64,000 nt of DNA from Tetrastigma voinierianum (GCA_016808115.1 JAEQBH010007407.1:124001-188000), one strand, 5' to 3'; positions 44,473-56,978 are shown, counted from the stretch's first letter. Notes: generated from the sequence alone by a model not told the origin. Numbers and translations: made by a program.

Positions 44473-47400
44473 CATAAACCCCTTAGTTTCATCTATAACC
44501 CTCTAGTTAAAAGATGGATTAGAGAGGTAAATAAATCTCTATACTTTCTAGATTAATTCGAATCTCATATGCAGTAGAGAATTTATCAATTTAAGGTTGA
44601 TGACTAAATTGTTGTAACGCCTGTCCCTAGAGAGAGATACGCGACATGATGTCAGAGGCGTATATGAGCACTAAGTATTCCACTGTGAATATTTTGGAGA
44701 TGAAATTAGAAATGATAAATTATGGAACCAGAATTTGGTGCTAGTAAGCGCATAATTGTAATTTCCTTCTGACTATAAAGGACAAGTAAGTCATAAAACA
44801 AGTAGAGATGGGCCATAATAGAAATAGTAAAACAAGTTACAATTGGTAATATTAGAGAATTAAGGACCAATCCTGTAATTGAGAATTTTGAGGCTATAAT
44901 AGCTATGAGACAAACCAAAATCATATTTTTGTCTCTCATTTGGTTAGGCAAAAACGTAGGAGGGAGAATAGAGAAAGAAGAGCAAGGAAGAGAAGAGAAG
45001 AAGAAGGAGAAGACCAAAATTCGTATAATTTGCCTTGGAATCATGTAATGAATTCCCTTAAGGTTTGTATGGAGATTAGTTGCCTTTCGGTCTAGATTTT
45101 TAGCAAAGATCACATAAACCTTTGAATTTGTTAAGCAGGAGAGTTAAACCCCAATTGTGGAAAATAAACATGGAATCATCAAATTATATGATGTTTAGAA
45201 GAATCGGTGGACTCAAAGGGACCAAGATTTTCACTTGTGGTTTGTTGTATGGAGTTCCAAACCACCACAAGTGTTATGGAGTGGTTTTGAATGACTTTCT
45301 ATGTTGATTATTGAGGTATTACGGTTTTGAGGATTGAGCAAAAAAAAAAAAAAAAAAACAAAGGAGAATGCGTTGGTTTTTTTTTAGAATTGTCGCTAAA
45401 ATTTTTAAAACCCTGTTTTTGTTTTGGCTATAAATTGCTAGAATATCCAAATGAATTGATTCCAATTGGTAAAGAACCATAAGAGATAGGGGCCACAAAT
45501 GTATGTAAGGGATCAAGAGAGAGAATGTAGCTCTAAGGCTCCCAATGACTGAAAGGTGAACTCGTGTAGCTCAATCGATTTTGCTCCGCTTTGGGCACAT
45601 GGCTGTAGTGTTTTGTCATATGGAGTTTCACTCATCCAAATTGCGTGATTCAAAATTGGTAAAATAGGACTTCTGTGGGAATAAGTTGAAGGAAGGAATT
45701 TTAAGCAATTTAATCCCAGAGTGCCCATAAATATTTCCAAGTGAGCTATGTGCGACTGGTTTCTTCAATTTGAGTAATCTAAATATATAAAATAGCACAA
45801 TTGAAGCTTTATTTATCCAAATCAGATTCCACTGGCGAGAAACCCAGAACCATAGCTTCAAATGGAGTGAAGGAAACAAAAGGCAATTTGTAAGACTAGA
45901 AGGTGATATAAGGAACTGTGGAGAAGAAGGAACTGGCAAACTGAGTCTCCGAGGCAAATGGTGCTACCACTCCACGCCTCATGGGTCGCCTGTTTTAAGT
46001 AAAATATAATTTTTAGTTCCAAGCCTCGTAAATTAAACAGACAAGGGTGGTGATCCCTAAGAGTTAAGAACTTAAACTTAAAATCGGGATTAGAGAGTCT
46101 CGTTGAGTAGAAAACGCTTAGGAGGATATATAGAGAAAATGGTCTTAATTGAGATTCTCAATCTTATAGTTGAGAATCGAAATTTTTTCACACTAGTAAA
46201 TCCATGATGAGGAATACTGTGTGACGGGCACTGGAACGACGCCCACGAGCCTCGTAGAGGAAGCTTGACGGGAGCGGACGGTTTGCAAGTGGCCCCTCAC
46301 TTAAGATCCTTTCCAATTTCATGCAATTGGTTGATGTTGGTAATGAATATGGTAGTTAAGTAATCCATGAAGAAATATTAGAAAGAGAGTTTGTGGTTCC
46401 AAACGAGTTAGATTTGCGCTTTGGACACTCAAGTAAATGAAGTTTTAAAACCCAGCTGTATATTCCTTTTTAAGATATAATGAGATTTGGTGTTATGTGA
46501 CGACACAATAAATCTGGCCCATGTCGCTCACAATTAAAGAAAAAATTAGCACTACACGACGATGTAGAAAATCTCGTGAGTTTCGCCTATAGGAAAGTAT
46601 ATGCAAGTATGTCGCGTATGCACAATCTCGCATCAGCGTGAGTTATTATTTGTATAGTTTGGCACTACGAGGCGATGCAAAGAATTCCGCCAGAGTTGCC
46701 TGCAGTTTTTAGCACTACAATTGCGTATGAAAATCCGCTAGAAGGTTCGATAGCTTTAGTACTTCCTACGCATGACAAGAAGAAATCTGCACATGGTCGA
46801 GATGACTTAGTAAGCTCACGTCGGGAAGTAGAATAAATCGCCCAGATAGAGCGTAAACAATTGCATGATATATGTGGCTTTTTTTTGAAGAAATCATAAA
46901 ACAAATGATAAATTGTCATGTTAGTTATATGTGATATATATCTTCGTTGCACTAACTTGTTTGTTCATTTTGTAGCCATTTATATTCCAGTCAGGGTGGT
47001 TATCGCTTAATTTACGTGATCGCTACTCATTTTGTTGTCTATATAGGTGGGCTGATTTATGACCTATGATGTAAACTTTATGTATAAGATGGATACGTGT
47101 AATGAACAACATATATTTGATTTTGAGAAATTATATATTTAAATATCCATGCATTTCATATATATGATGCATCTAGATATTCTACTTAATTTGTAGTCAG
47201 ATTTATAAATTGAAAATCGAGTGTCGATGTGGTATGTCAGGGAAATATGATAATGATTATTGCAAGTTTGGACTAAAGAAGTTAGAGGAATTGAATTATT
47301 AGTAGAAGTGTAAATTTCTTGATGTAAATTTTGGTTTATCAAATGCAATTGGTTATGTCATTTAAAATTTTATATAAAATATTCAAACAAAAGTTATAAA

Positions 47401-47580
47401 TTTTATCAGTCCTGAATCCACTAAAAGAAAATTTAATTTACGAAGTTTAAACGGTAAACCTATTATAGAAAGAGGTTCAGCACTTCTGATTGATCCAACG
47501 TGCTGGTTTCAGGAGTCCGCTGGAAGTGCTCTACAGATCCTCCACAAGAGTTTGAAGGCGGGTCTGGGCTGGTCTTATCA
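44473..47580 (+). repeat. G2 5' LTR
   Basis: It begins CATAAACCCCTTAGTTTC, where the 3' LTR has TGTAAACCCCTAGTTTC, and ends GGTCTTATCA (3' LTR GGTCTTGTCA). It contains the block AAAATCATATTTTTGTCTC near 44920 and a minisatellite at 46545-46800. ORF 44706-45113 and others have no domain. Poly-A at about 45339-45358. Confidence 0.85.
46545..46800. repeat. CGATGCA minisatellite in the G2 LTR
   Basis: Imperfect units of about 50-60 bases with the core TTTAGCACTAC-CGACGATGCA then AAATTCCGC and AGTTGC. They fall at about 46545, 46600, 46661, 46711 and 46757. The 3' LTR has the same array at 59075-59350. Confidence 0.75.
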
Positions 47581-48030
47581 AGTCAGACGAGCGTTCTCGC
47601 CTTCGCCTGAAAGAAAGTTTTAAGAGAAAGTTTCAACTATTTCGCACAAAATTGTACTAGTTATATGGTAAGGTATGAAGTTGGCTCCTGAAATAACACT
47701 ATTCTCGATTTCAAGAGTTATGTTTTCATTGATCGGTGACAAGCTAAAGCATAAGTTATAGTATATTTTTGAATTCAGCATATTAGTGAATATGCATTAA
47801 ATTGTGAGTTAAATATCACATGGAATTATCGTTTATTTATATTGAGTTAGTGGTCGAATCTTGAAATTTGATTTGTTGTCTATATAGTGTACTAGTTCAT
47901 TTAGCTTATGCAAAGGCTGAGTATTTGTCCGAGGACGCGATGTGCGCCCGGCGCAGAGGTACCTACACCGTATAGATAGAGCATGTTGACGTAGTCCGTC
48001 AACTGCTAGAGAGCTCCCGCACACCCACAT
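47581..48030 (+). other. G2 leader, no gene
   Basis: Between the 5' LTR and gag. The sequence after the LTR (AGTCAGACGAGCG) is not a primer site I recognise. Near 47880-48030 it contains the start of gag-like sequence in broken frames. Confidence 0.5.
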
Positions 48031-48851
48031 CCATCACATGGGGCCAAGAGATTTGACTGTAGCTCACCCTAGGACCTATTCTAGGGCAGATGGAACAAAT
48101 GGCACAGATGCTAGCAGAGGCTCCTTCAGCAAATTGTTAGGGGAGTCTGGGATATTTGACTGAAAGATGCCCAGAATTAGGTTATGCGCTAAGCCGTAGA
48201 TGATGGTGAAGGAGGACCAGAGAGAGCGTTATCTTGGACAGGCAAAACTAAGAGATTTTTATGACGGGGTGTACGTAGGAGCAGAGGGTCTCCTATTCCC
48301 CGCCTCTCCTTACTCTAAAGATCGCCAAGGACCCGGTGGAGGCACATTGCAGAGCAACACTACACCCGTAGGTGTCATAATGGCGGAGTTCAAGAGAGAG
48401 AATTTATAGAGAGATTTTTCCTAAAAGCCATAAAGATGCCAAAGCTGGAAGAAGTTTTATAGATCGGTTGTGGAGCCTCATCCCGCAGTACGAAAAGAAG
48501 TTTCAGAGTTTGATTCGCCTAGTCTTTCTTCAAGCAGTAATGAACAAGAGAAGATCAACAGATGCATGGCAGCCTTAACCTCGCAGCTAGACTATAGTGA
48601 CATCTCGCATCACATAATGATATGGGCAATGGGTGGAGGCAACCACCGTGAGTAGAAAGGTGAGTGCACAGACCGCCCGGGGTCAAAGTCACACCACTGG
48701 CAGCTGGACTGGTGGGCCCATCGTGGAGAGGCCGCAAGAGTTTCTAAGAGGCCGCCAGCCATTGGTCACATAGTCTGGCAGAGAGCCGAGACCCTGTGCT
48801 AGCCGTAGTTCTCGTTTTGGCCATCGTAGGGTCCAAGAGCCAGCGTATCGA

Positions 48852-49331
48852 CACCACAAGAAATTCCGGCTTACCGACAAAATTACCGACGGATTAAATT
48901 GCTGTAATTACCACTTAATATCGACTAACAAAGCATATTATTTTTTCCACATTTTTGCTACCATTTACCAAATGTAATACCTACGAAAAATATCGACGAA
49001 AGTGTCTGGTAGGTAATTTTTCCCGCTATATATGCGCCTAACTTTTGTGTACCATTTACCGACATTATATTTCCACTTTAAAATTATCTGACTAAGTAAC
49101 TCGTAGGTAATTTTCCATTTACCGATTGTATATTCATTTTAAAATTTAATGACTAAGTGTTCCCAGAGGTAAATTTTATCTTTTTGATATTTTTTTTGAA
49201 ATATTTGTCTTAATAATTTATATTATTAAACAAAGTAATTATAATAATATTTTAAATTTTATAAAATGAAATAATTTTAATGTTTAAACCTAATATATCC
49301 AAAATAATTAAATTAATTATTTTATTCTAAA

Positions 49332-49398
<67 letters not shown>

Positions 49399-49860
49399 TT
49401 ATTTATTTTGTAAATAATATAATGTTGATGAATGATATATATAATATTTTCAATTTATCTAACATTAGTTATTGTTGTTTAGTGGATCTCTTATGCCTTT
49501 CCCAAGTTCAAGGTCCGAGTCAAACCCTCGAATGCATATTTTTCTTTGATTTTGGTAAACTAAAAATACTGATTTTACTCTTCCAGAAATTATCGGCGTA
49601 TTACCTACGAATTTTGTTGGTATTTCGTCCCATTTCGTAGATTTTCCTCAACTTTACCTACCATTTTTCCACAATTTACCGACTTACTCAGAGGTGCAAT
49701 TTACTCAATTAATATCTAGGTGTAATTTATTTACCTACGCCTACAACAACCTACAAAATATAGTTGCCTGTGATTCCGTAGGTAAATTTAATTCACGATT
49801 TAAATTCGTTTATATTACCTGTGAGAATTTTTCGGTAAACTCGTCAATTTGTCGTAGGAG
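48852..49860. mobile_element. E1: small CACTA-type DNA transposon
   Basis: The left end CACCACAAGAAATTCCGG is one base from the common CACTACAAGAAA end of plant CACTA elements. The right end, read inward on the minus strand, is TACGACAAATTGACGAG. Subterminal repeats TTACCGAC or TACCGACG and their reverse complements recur inside, at about 48872, 48888, 49058, 49117 and 49676. About 1.0 kb with no transposase, hence non-autonomous. A long AT microsatellite (49335-49394) lies inside. It sits in G2 gag. No exact 3-bp target duplication is seen. Confidence 0.7.
49335..49394. repeat. AT microsatellite
   Basis: About 60 bases of alternating AT inside element E1. Confidence 0.95.
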
Positions 49861-50199
49861 GAGCCGACCAAAGGTGCGTGATGTGGCCGAATACATTCCT
49901 GAGTGCCTTTAGGCGTGATCGAGTGTTTCGTATGCGCTGTGAGGGCCATTTCTGGCCGAGGATCGCCCAAGTGCAAGGACGCCGAGTTCGCCGGTACATA
50001 TCTACAACTCAAAGATCCAGTTATCGGACCACAGGTGGCCCTGCATCGAGTGAGCTATACTTTCAAACGCGCCTGCTGGTGGAGTAGGCAGAGGCATACC
50101 CCCAGAGGGATAGCCTAGTAGACCATCCAGCACCAACAAATAGACCTCGGGTCAGGGTCAGCTGTAGCATATATGAGACCCCAAACAGGCGGCCGATGC

Positions 50200-50540
50200 T
50201 GACCCCGCATGTGGTCGGCTGTGTACCACTATTCTGAGCATCGATGTTCATGTATCAAAGGACTCAGGAGCCACCCATCTCTTTTTATTTCTGAGTTCAA
50301 GGCAGAGAGAGCCTGGATAGAGATGAGACCCACCCAGTGTAGTATGGCAGTGTCACTTCCCCACTCCGTGATTCGCGATTGCACTGTAGAGTCTGGCTGT
50401 GGGAAGTAAAGTGGACTATAAAGAAGTCATGAGTCTCGAGGTCGATCTACAAGACTACATTCATGACTTCGTGATCATTCTCGGGCACGGATCGGCTACC
50501 TAAACATCGCCACCGTCGATCACATGCAGTAAGAGGTCCA
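50200..50540 (+). pseudogene. G2 aspartic protease remnant
   Basis: The catalytic DSGATH is encoded at 50261-50278 in one frame. The flanking frame (50209-50409) gives FISEFKAERAWIEMRP and CSMAVSLPHS, the usual following block (FIS--FA-R-GIEM-PL). Then VESGCGK and, around 50440-50480, VDLQDYIHDFVIILG (usually DFDVILGMDWL). A frameshift falls just after the active site. Confidence 0.75.
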
Positions 50541-50689
50541 CTTAACACTCTCGGGAACTGTAAGGATCTTTCAGGAGAGAGGGAAGATACTTCTACAAGT
50601 TTAATCAGACACAAGCAAACAAGATGTCTGCAAAGCATGGCGTACTGTGTATGCAATAGAATTCGCAACAAAGTGAGATGCGCAACAAG

Positions 50690-51447
50690 GGTGTTCCCGT
50701 GGTGAACGAGTTCTTCACGTATTTCCAGGATCTACCAGGCTCACACGTAGAGATTGAATTCGAGACGAGCTACTAGCCGCATGCAGCCCATCTCTATAGC
50801 GCCGCACGATGGCACCGCAGAGCTAAAAGAATCAAGGCAAATGGCAAGAATGGGTTGAGTAAAGGCTTTGTTAAGACGAGTACATCACCTGGAGCTCCTG
50901 TTGTTTGTTAAGAAGAAAGATGGGAGCCTTCATTTATGCATCGACATGCATACCAACAAAGTAACCATTCTGAATCGCATTCATCGCCAAGAATCGATGA
51001 TCTATTTGATCGCCATAAGGAGCTAAGGTCTTTCAAGATCTACGATCAGATCATCACCGAAGGTGCGAGGGAAGATGTTCCCAAGACAAACTTCAGAATC
51101 CAGATACGGGCATTACACTTTCGTGATGCCATTCGGGCTCTAACCAATGCTCCAAAGAAATTTCTTTACGGATTCATGAATCGTGTCTTCTGACCTTATT
51201 TAGACAAAGCCATCATAAATTTCATCGATGATATCCCGGTATATTCAAGTAGTGTTAAGAGCATGAAAAGCACCCCGTGAATATATTACAAACTCCGAGA
51301 GCATCACCCATGCAGTTCATCAAGTGCCAATTTTGGTTAGATCGAAAGTAAAGATTCTCGGGACATGTGGTATCCGCCGGTGGTATTTCAGACCTCAAAA
51401 TAGAGGCCATTGTAGATTGGAAACCACCCACTCGAACATAACCGAGG
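50690..51447 (+). pseudogene. G2 reverse transcriptase, N-terminal and palm part
   Basis: Pre-RT linker fragments start near 50700 (LPG, EIEFE). LLFVKKKDGSLHLCID starts near 50900, then NKVTILNR, PRIDDLF (about 50988), EDVPKTNFR and ALTNAPKKF. Then MNRVF and the catalytic FIDD (51221-51232) within NFIDDIPVYS. Next come FIKCQFWLD, FSGHVVSAGGIS and KIEAIVDWKPPT (51315-51430). The frame shifts often. It is cut at 51447 by S3 and resumes at 54879. Confidence 0.85.
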
Positions 51448-52434
51448 TCTGGTGTAATCGCCTCAAAATACTCCCCGAATTTTTATAATAAAATTTATTA
51501 TATATTCTCGTATAATCGCCAACCCTGTATTTTTCTCGAATTTTTAGATGAATATTGATTAAATGATTATTGAATCCATAAATAAAACCCAAGTGAAAAA
51601 GAAAATATGGAAATTGTAAAACGGGACCTAAGGGTCAATTGTAAGTAAGTTTATATGTCTAAGTGAAATTAAGAGAAATAAATGAGCAAAGCGGAAATAA
51701 TAGAGACTTAAATGAAGAATAATAGAGAAATGAAGGACCTAAATATAAAAGAAATAAAGAAAATCAAGGAAAGGACATGTGGCATGTAGGAAAGGAGGAA
51801 GCTTCCTTTTTAAAATACGATTTGCAGGATCCATAAGAAAAAGAAAAAACAAGAGAGAAAAGTGGAGATATTTGGGAGTGAGAAGCTCTCACTTCTCTCT
51901 AGATTTCCCAACGATCGACCAGTCCTGTGCTAAGCAAGAGGAGTCCTTCCTCGTGACAAGAGCTGCAAATAGAGATCGGAATCTGAGTTTCGACACCCAA
52001 GAGGCAGCCTTCCCTACTTTGGTCATTTTCACTCCTAAGTCGCTACATTGTGGTAAATACAGACAAATTTCGACCTGTGAGCTGATTGGGTAAGAAATAA
52101 AGAGAATATGGTAGTGAGTCATTTTGTATGCCAGCCACATCAATGAAATTGATGTTAGGCTTTTTAATTTCTGATTCGACCTCTCGTAGACCAAGTTATG
52201 GTCATTTTACCGAGGTCGCCTCGGGCCAGATCCGTCAAAGTCAATTCTACTGGGCCTCGTCAACTACCTCGACCTGTAACGGGTTTTCCGGTCAGAAATA
52301 AAGGAATTTGAAGTAAGTCCCCCGAAATTGTAGCCACATTAATGAACTTGATGTTAGGCTTTTAATTTCTCGATTGACTGCACTGCTATGGTCTTTTACT
52401 CCTCGAACAAACAAACGGCGAGAGTGTCGCCCAT

Positions 52435-52770
52435 AGAGGTCATTCCAAGAGAGGTCGGCCAGACCTCATGCAAAGCACGGCCCGACACTAAATGGGTGAG
52501 AAGTCAGCCATAGAGGTTAGTCCAGCTGCAGGTCGCCAGACCATGCAGCTAGCCGGCCTCGGCCAGACCATGCCAGCCTGGCCAAGAAACTCATGCAGCC
52601 AGGAGGTCGCAGGTTCATGCAAAGATGAGGTCTGCCACAGACCTCATGCGCAGGAGGTCAATGACCTCATGCAAGAGAGGTCAGCGCACCTCATGCAACA
52701 GAGGTCGGTGAGGAGGTCAGCAGACTCCTGATGCGCAGGTCGCCAGACCATGCGCTAGGAGGTCAACAGA
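52435..52770. repeat. GGTC/GACC minisatellite in S3
   Basis: Irregular units of about 18-30 bases built on AGGTC-N-AGACCTCATGCA, so each unit holds an inverted GGTC/GACC pair. At least ten partial copies. Confidence 0.75.
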
Positions 52771-52817
52771 CCCCGCCCCAGCTCAGCCAGCCCAGCTTCT
52801 CAGTCAGCCCGTCAGAT

Positions 52818-53500
52818 TTGACTACGATGACCTCCAACTTCTAAGGTCATAACTTCTTCGTCCGAACTCCGTTTTGGTGTGTTCTGGATTCTATGGAAAG
52901 CTCCATTGAGTCAAGAATACATTCATATGCCTGAGGAGGATAGTGAATATGTCAGGACCGAGCTTACCGAGGTCAGTCACCCGCCAAATAGCCTTACTGG
53001 TGTGACTACGTATGACCTCCAACTTCGGGAAGGCCTATAACTCCTTCGGCTCGGACCCGATTCTCGGTGTTCTCGACTCTACGGAAAGACCATTGAGTCA
53101 AGAATACATTCATATTCCTGAGGAGGACATTAGATGTCAGACCGAGGTGTTATACCGAGCTCGTCCAGGTCAGGTCAGCTCGTCCAGTTCAGGATTTGAC
53201 TACGTATGACCTCCAACTTCGGAAGGTCATAACTCCTTCGTCCGAACTCCGATTCGGGGTGTTCTCTCGGACCCTATGGAAAGCCCATTGAGTCAAGAAT
53301 ACATTAATATGCCCGAGGAGGACATTAGATGTCGACTGGGTGTTAGAATGAGCTCGTCCAGCCAGTCAGCTCGTCCGGCTCAGATTTGACTGCAGCACCT
53401 CCAACTTTGAAGGTCATAACTCCTTCGTCCGAACTCCGATTCGGGTGTTCTTGGACTCTATGGAAAGCCCATTGAATCAAGAATCCATCAATATATAGCT
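52818..53500. repeat. Tandem repeat, about 190 bp, in S3
   Basis: Four copies starting at about 52818, 53004, 53199 and 53388 (steps 186, 195 and 189). Each has TGACCTCCAACTTC, AAGGTCATAACTCCTTCGTC, CGAACTCCGATTCGG and GGAAAGCCCATTGAGTCAAG. The last copy is partial. Two earlier related units with AATTGATGTTAGGCTTTTAA lie at about 52150 and 52335. Confidence 0.85.
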
Positions 53501-54878
53501 TGTCAAAATTGGAACTCATATTAAACTCCGAAAATCAATCCTAACCAAAACTACTAGTACACACGAATACATCATGTTTTTAATGGTTTGGAATAGGGAC
53601 CGACGAGGAGGAAAAGCCAAACTGAGATTGAGATTCCAAGGATTGGAATCAAAGTGCAAAGATTTTTGGGTTTGTTCTACTTACTCATATTCCTCGTTTC
53701 AAAATTTGAAATGTTTGTTCTACCGACTCCTATTCCTCGTTTCAAGTTTTTGCATGTTTGTTCTAAAAGCATATTGAATCGATGAATTGACGGATAAAAA
53801 AGTGGGATTATGAAATGGCTTGCATATAAAAATTGCATGATTATTGAAAATAAACCGTTTATACAAGTGTACATATTGTACTATATTTCGCTATAAAGAT
53901 TTGAACGCTTCCAATAGAATGTTAACCGCATTTCGTGATTATGATAGATTTGGTATACCAATAGAGTCAAATAGCAAAGATCGCGAACTATCAGATTGAT
54001 GTGTCATTCGATCAGCGAATCAAATTGACCGTGACTCCAGAGGTGTTCACTATTTGATTGGCTTATAATCACAAAGAGGCCCACGGACCGTGACCGTGTT
54101 ATAAAACCATTCGACACGGCCGCAGCAATGACTGCGCTTGACTCGATATCCTCAGAATCGAAGATATAGGTTAAATTCATATGGGCATAACTGACCGATT
54201 GGCATAACTGAATTGATTTTCAGAATTGAATTGAATGACAGAACTGAATTGAATTGCAGAACTGAATTGAATTTGTGAGCATATTTGAATTGATTTGAGA
54301 TTGTGAAATATTGATTATGAAAATGTATTTTTGGGATGATCAATGAACTATAACTGATTGTATATATATAAATAAAAGTATATATGTATTGTATTTATAT
54401 ATTGATAATCCAAAAGATTGAAAGTTCTCAATTATTAAATCAGATGAATTGATTTAAGCCGAATCAGAATGGATTTGTATAGGAACCACTACATGAAAAT
54501 GCTTAGCGATTATTTACCAATGCGTAGGGTACCGAGGATAGATAAGGATCGGAAAAGTTCGACCCAAGATCGGAGCGTCGAAAGTCATAAAGAAGGAAAT
54601 TTCGAGTATGTCTTATTACGTGCATTCATTTCATGTTTTCTTTCGATATTGATATTATGTAAACAATTTGAACTCGAACATCTATTTTGTAAATCATTTT
54701 GAAAAGGCTTCAATGCCTCTACTGTAAATGCATTTTGTTAAATATAAATGCTTATGGCTTGCCCAAATTTTGAAATCGCTCGCAAAGATATGATTTCGAA
54801 AGATTTGGTGGATTTTAGTGGCATCCCGTGACTTGTGGATCCACCTAAACTGCCTGCCTGCCTGCAAGGGGCGCCACA

Positions 54879-55430
54879 AGAAGTTTCTTGGGTTTAGCTG
54901 GTTACTATAGAAAGTTCGTAGAAGGGTTCTCAAAGATTGTTACTCCATTGACCAAGTTAACAAGAAAAGAAGAGAAGTTCATCCGTCGGCCCGTCGAACA
55001 GCTGGTGAGTTAAAGCAAAGACTGACTATCGCACCAAGATTTACACTTCTCGTGAAGTGAGGATTTAAGGGTGATATCAGGATGCCCAGTAAGGTTTAGG
55101 CTGTGTGTTGATGCAACGATGTATGATAAATATGCTTCAAGGCAATTAAAGAAGCATGGAAGTAAACTATCCAACAGCATTTACTTGTGAGTTAGCCATC
55201 AGAGTGTTCGCGTTGAAAATATGGCGACACTACCTCTATGGAGTACCTTGCAAGATCTTTACTGATCACAAAAGCCTGCAGTATCTATTCTCACAAAAAG
55301 ATTTGAACTTGAGACAGAGGAGGTGGATAGAACTCATCAAAGACTATGACCGCACCATTGAATACCACCCAAGCAAGGCAAATGTAGCGAAGAGATTAAG
55401 CAGAAGCCCTCTAGTTCCCTAAATGCCCAA
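54879..55430 (+). pseudogene. G2 RT end and RNase H remnant
   Basis: It resumes with KFLGLAGYYRKFVEGFSKIV and TPLTKLTRKEEKF (54882-54980). After breaks, 55156-55422 encodes KIWRHYLYGVPCKIFTDHKS, LQYLFSQKDLNLRQRRW and IEYHPSKANVAKRLSRSP. These are the chromovirus RNase H blocks with TDHKSL kept. ADALSR is mutated to AKRLSR. Confidence 0.85.
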
Positions 55431-56960
55431 AGCGTAATACTGACAAATGCTGGGTAGAATCGAGATCTATGGGGGCCGGCCAGAGACAGCGACTCGGGCA
55501 CTTAAGAGTGCCTTTCATGTTCCTACCAAGCAGTTAGCGGGACGTGGTTGTAGACTCGCAAGCCTCTGACCCAGATTACGAAATCGAGAAGCAAGATGGA
55601 GGCCGGACAATGCAGTAACTTCACCTTACGAGGTAATGGGGACACCAAAAGATTGGGCCGCAGATTATGTCCCGGGAGTGTGATATAGAGTCAAGAAAGA
55701 AATTCATGGAAAGAGGCACACCTATCAAAGATATGGCGCATCCGTGGAGTACTAAGATGACGATCGAGTTCACTACCAGCGGAGAGGCGAAGAGATAGCG
55801 TAGTTCGCATTCATGCCTAACTTGTCAACAAAATTCAAGATTCAACATCGTAAAACCCGTTGTGTTTACTACACTTTATCCATTCCGAAAGTGGAAATGG
55901 GAAAGGATCACTGGCGGATTTCGTGACAGATCTCCCGTGACACGCGGACATGATGCCATTCGGGGCTATCGCGGGATGATCGACCTAAGCTCCGCCCACT
56001 TCATTGCTACCACAATACCTATTCCCTAAAAAGATATGCAGCCATGACAGATCGGAGGCTACATGGCGCACCTGTCCATTGTACTCCGACAAAGATCCTC
56101 GGGCTTCACTTCGACATGGTCGGTTACAAGATGCTACGGGCACCGTGACATACTCAAGACGCTTCCACCTACGTACGCATGGCCAATCGAGAACCATCTC
56201 GTGACTTCCTCAAGATATGCGAGCCCGGTGATGGAGTTTAAGGGAAGCCGGATAATTACTCAGCATCGACATGAGTTTGCCTACAAATAACAGCTATCGC
56301 CTAGTATCGGGTATGGCACCCTATGAGGCATTGTATGGAAGAAAGTGTGTAACCCTACCGTCGGGACGAAGTGGGGAGAGAAGATTAATTGGCTCGAGAT
56401 TTGGCTCCAAGATACAACCGAAAGTAAATATGATACGAGCCATGAAGATAGCAAACGACAGGGCGTAAAAGCTGGTGTGGACAATCAAGATGAGATCTCA
56501 AGTTTGGAAATGGGTGATCAAGTATTCCTACTGGTAGTCTCGCCACGGGAAGGGTATTTGAGGTCTGAAGCGTGGAAAGCCGAGTCCACGATACATGTGC
56601 CCCTATGAGATAGTAGACAAGGTGGGTGAAGTGGTTTATCGATTGAGGCTACCGTCAAAGTTAGCCAACATCCATGACGTGTTCCACGTCTCCATGCTAC
56701 AAGTATATACCGACCCTTCACATATTCTTACAGCAACCTATCTGGGCTTGAAGGAAAACTCGACCTACGAGGAGCATCCAAGAGAAACCTAGATCAGAGA
56801 GATTAAGTGTTGGCAGAATAAAGGATTCCACTAGTGAAGGAAGTGGCGAAATCACGTGCTAAGAGGCTACATGGGGAGCCTGTGCCACTGTGACATGCGC
56901 GCCCAATACCCCTCATTTGTTCAATATATATTACAATTTAAATTCTCAGGATCTAAATTT
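55431..56960 (+). pseudogene. G2 integrase remnant with chromovirus-type C-terminus
   Basis: The core domain is heavily decayed from 55440 to 56200; DKDPRAS (56090) and THGQS (56179) mark the SDRDPRF and TDGQSE places. It then has NNSYRLVSGMAPYEALYGRK (56286-56345), GERRLIG, LEMGDQVFLLVVSP (about 56498-56540), PYEIVDKVGEVVYRLRLP, NIHDVFHVSMLQVY (56660-56710), DPSHI and TYEEHPRE. RAQYPS near 56898 ends the polyprotein. The last stretch matches the place of the chromodomain-like tail of Tekay-type elements; the chromodomain itself is too decayed to call. Confidence 0.8.
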
Positions 56961-56978
56961 TTTAAGGGGGGAAGAAAT
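56961..56978 (+). other. G2 polypurine tract
   Basis: TTTAAGGGGGGAAGAAAT lies directly before the 3' LTR start TGTAAACCCC at 56979. Position and purine run are those of a plus-strand primer site. Confidence 0.8.

Larger units (their letters stand above)
48031..50110 (+). pseudogene. G2 gag remnant, split by a CACTA-type element
   Basis: Near 48085-48110 is EQMAQMLAEAPS. Near 48380 is GVIMAEFKREN, then VRKEVSEFDSPSLSSS and NEQEKINRCMAALTSQL (48495-48585), matching plant chromovirus gag (W--FK-EF-E-YFP, L-QG---V-EYE--F--LS, E--KI-RFM-GL). The CACTA-type element interrupts at 48852-49860. After it, CFVC (49924-49935) starts a decayed zinc knuckle (CFVCAVRAISGR), followed by a Pro/Arg-rich stretch. 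Frames are broken throughout. Confidence 0.75.
51453..54878 (+). mobile_element. S3: solo LTR inside G2 RT
   Basis: It starts TGTAATCGCCTCAAAATACTC then CGAATTTTTATAATAA, matching the S2 minus-strand start. It ends GGGGCGCCACA where S2 ends AGGTGCTACA. It contains the shared phrase TGAAAATGCTTAGCGA (about 54492). It interrupts G2 RT between WKPPT and the SFLGLAGYY block. It has no internal domains, so it is solo. It is about 1.1 kb longer than S2 because of two tandem-repeat blocks (52435-52770 and 52818-53500). The target duplication is unclear (TCTGG left, AGAAG right). Confidence 0.8.

Noticed and set aside
44706..45113. 135-codon minus-strand ORF, rather hydrophobic
   Set aside because: It is inside the G2 5' LTR; the 3' LTR copy breaks it into 57220-57515 with shifts, so it is not under constraint.
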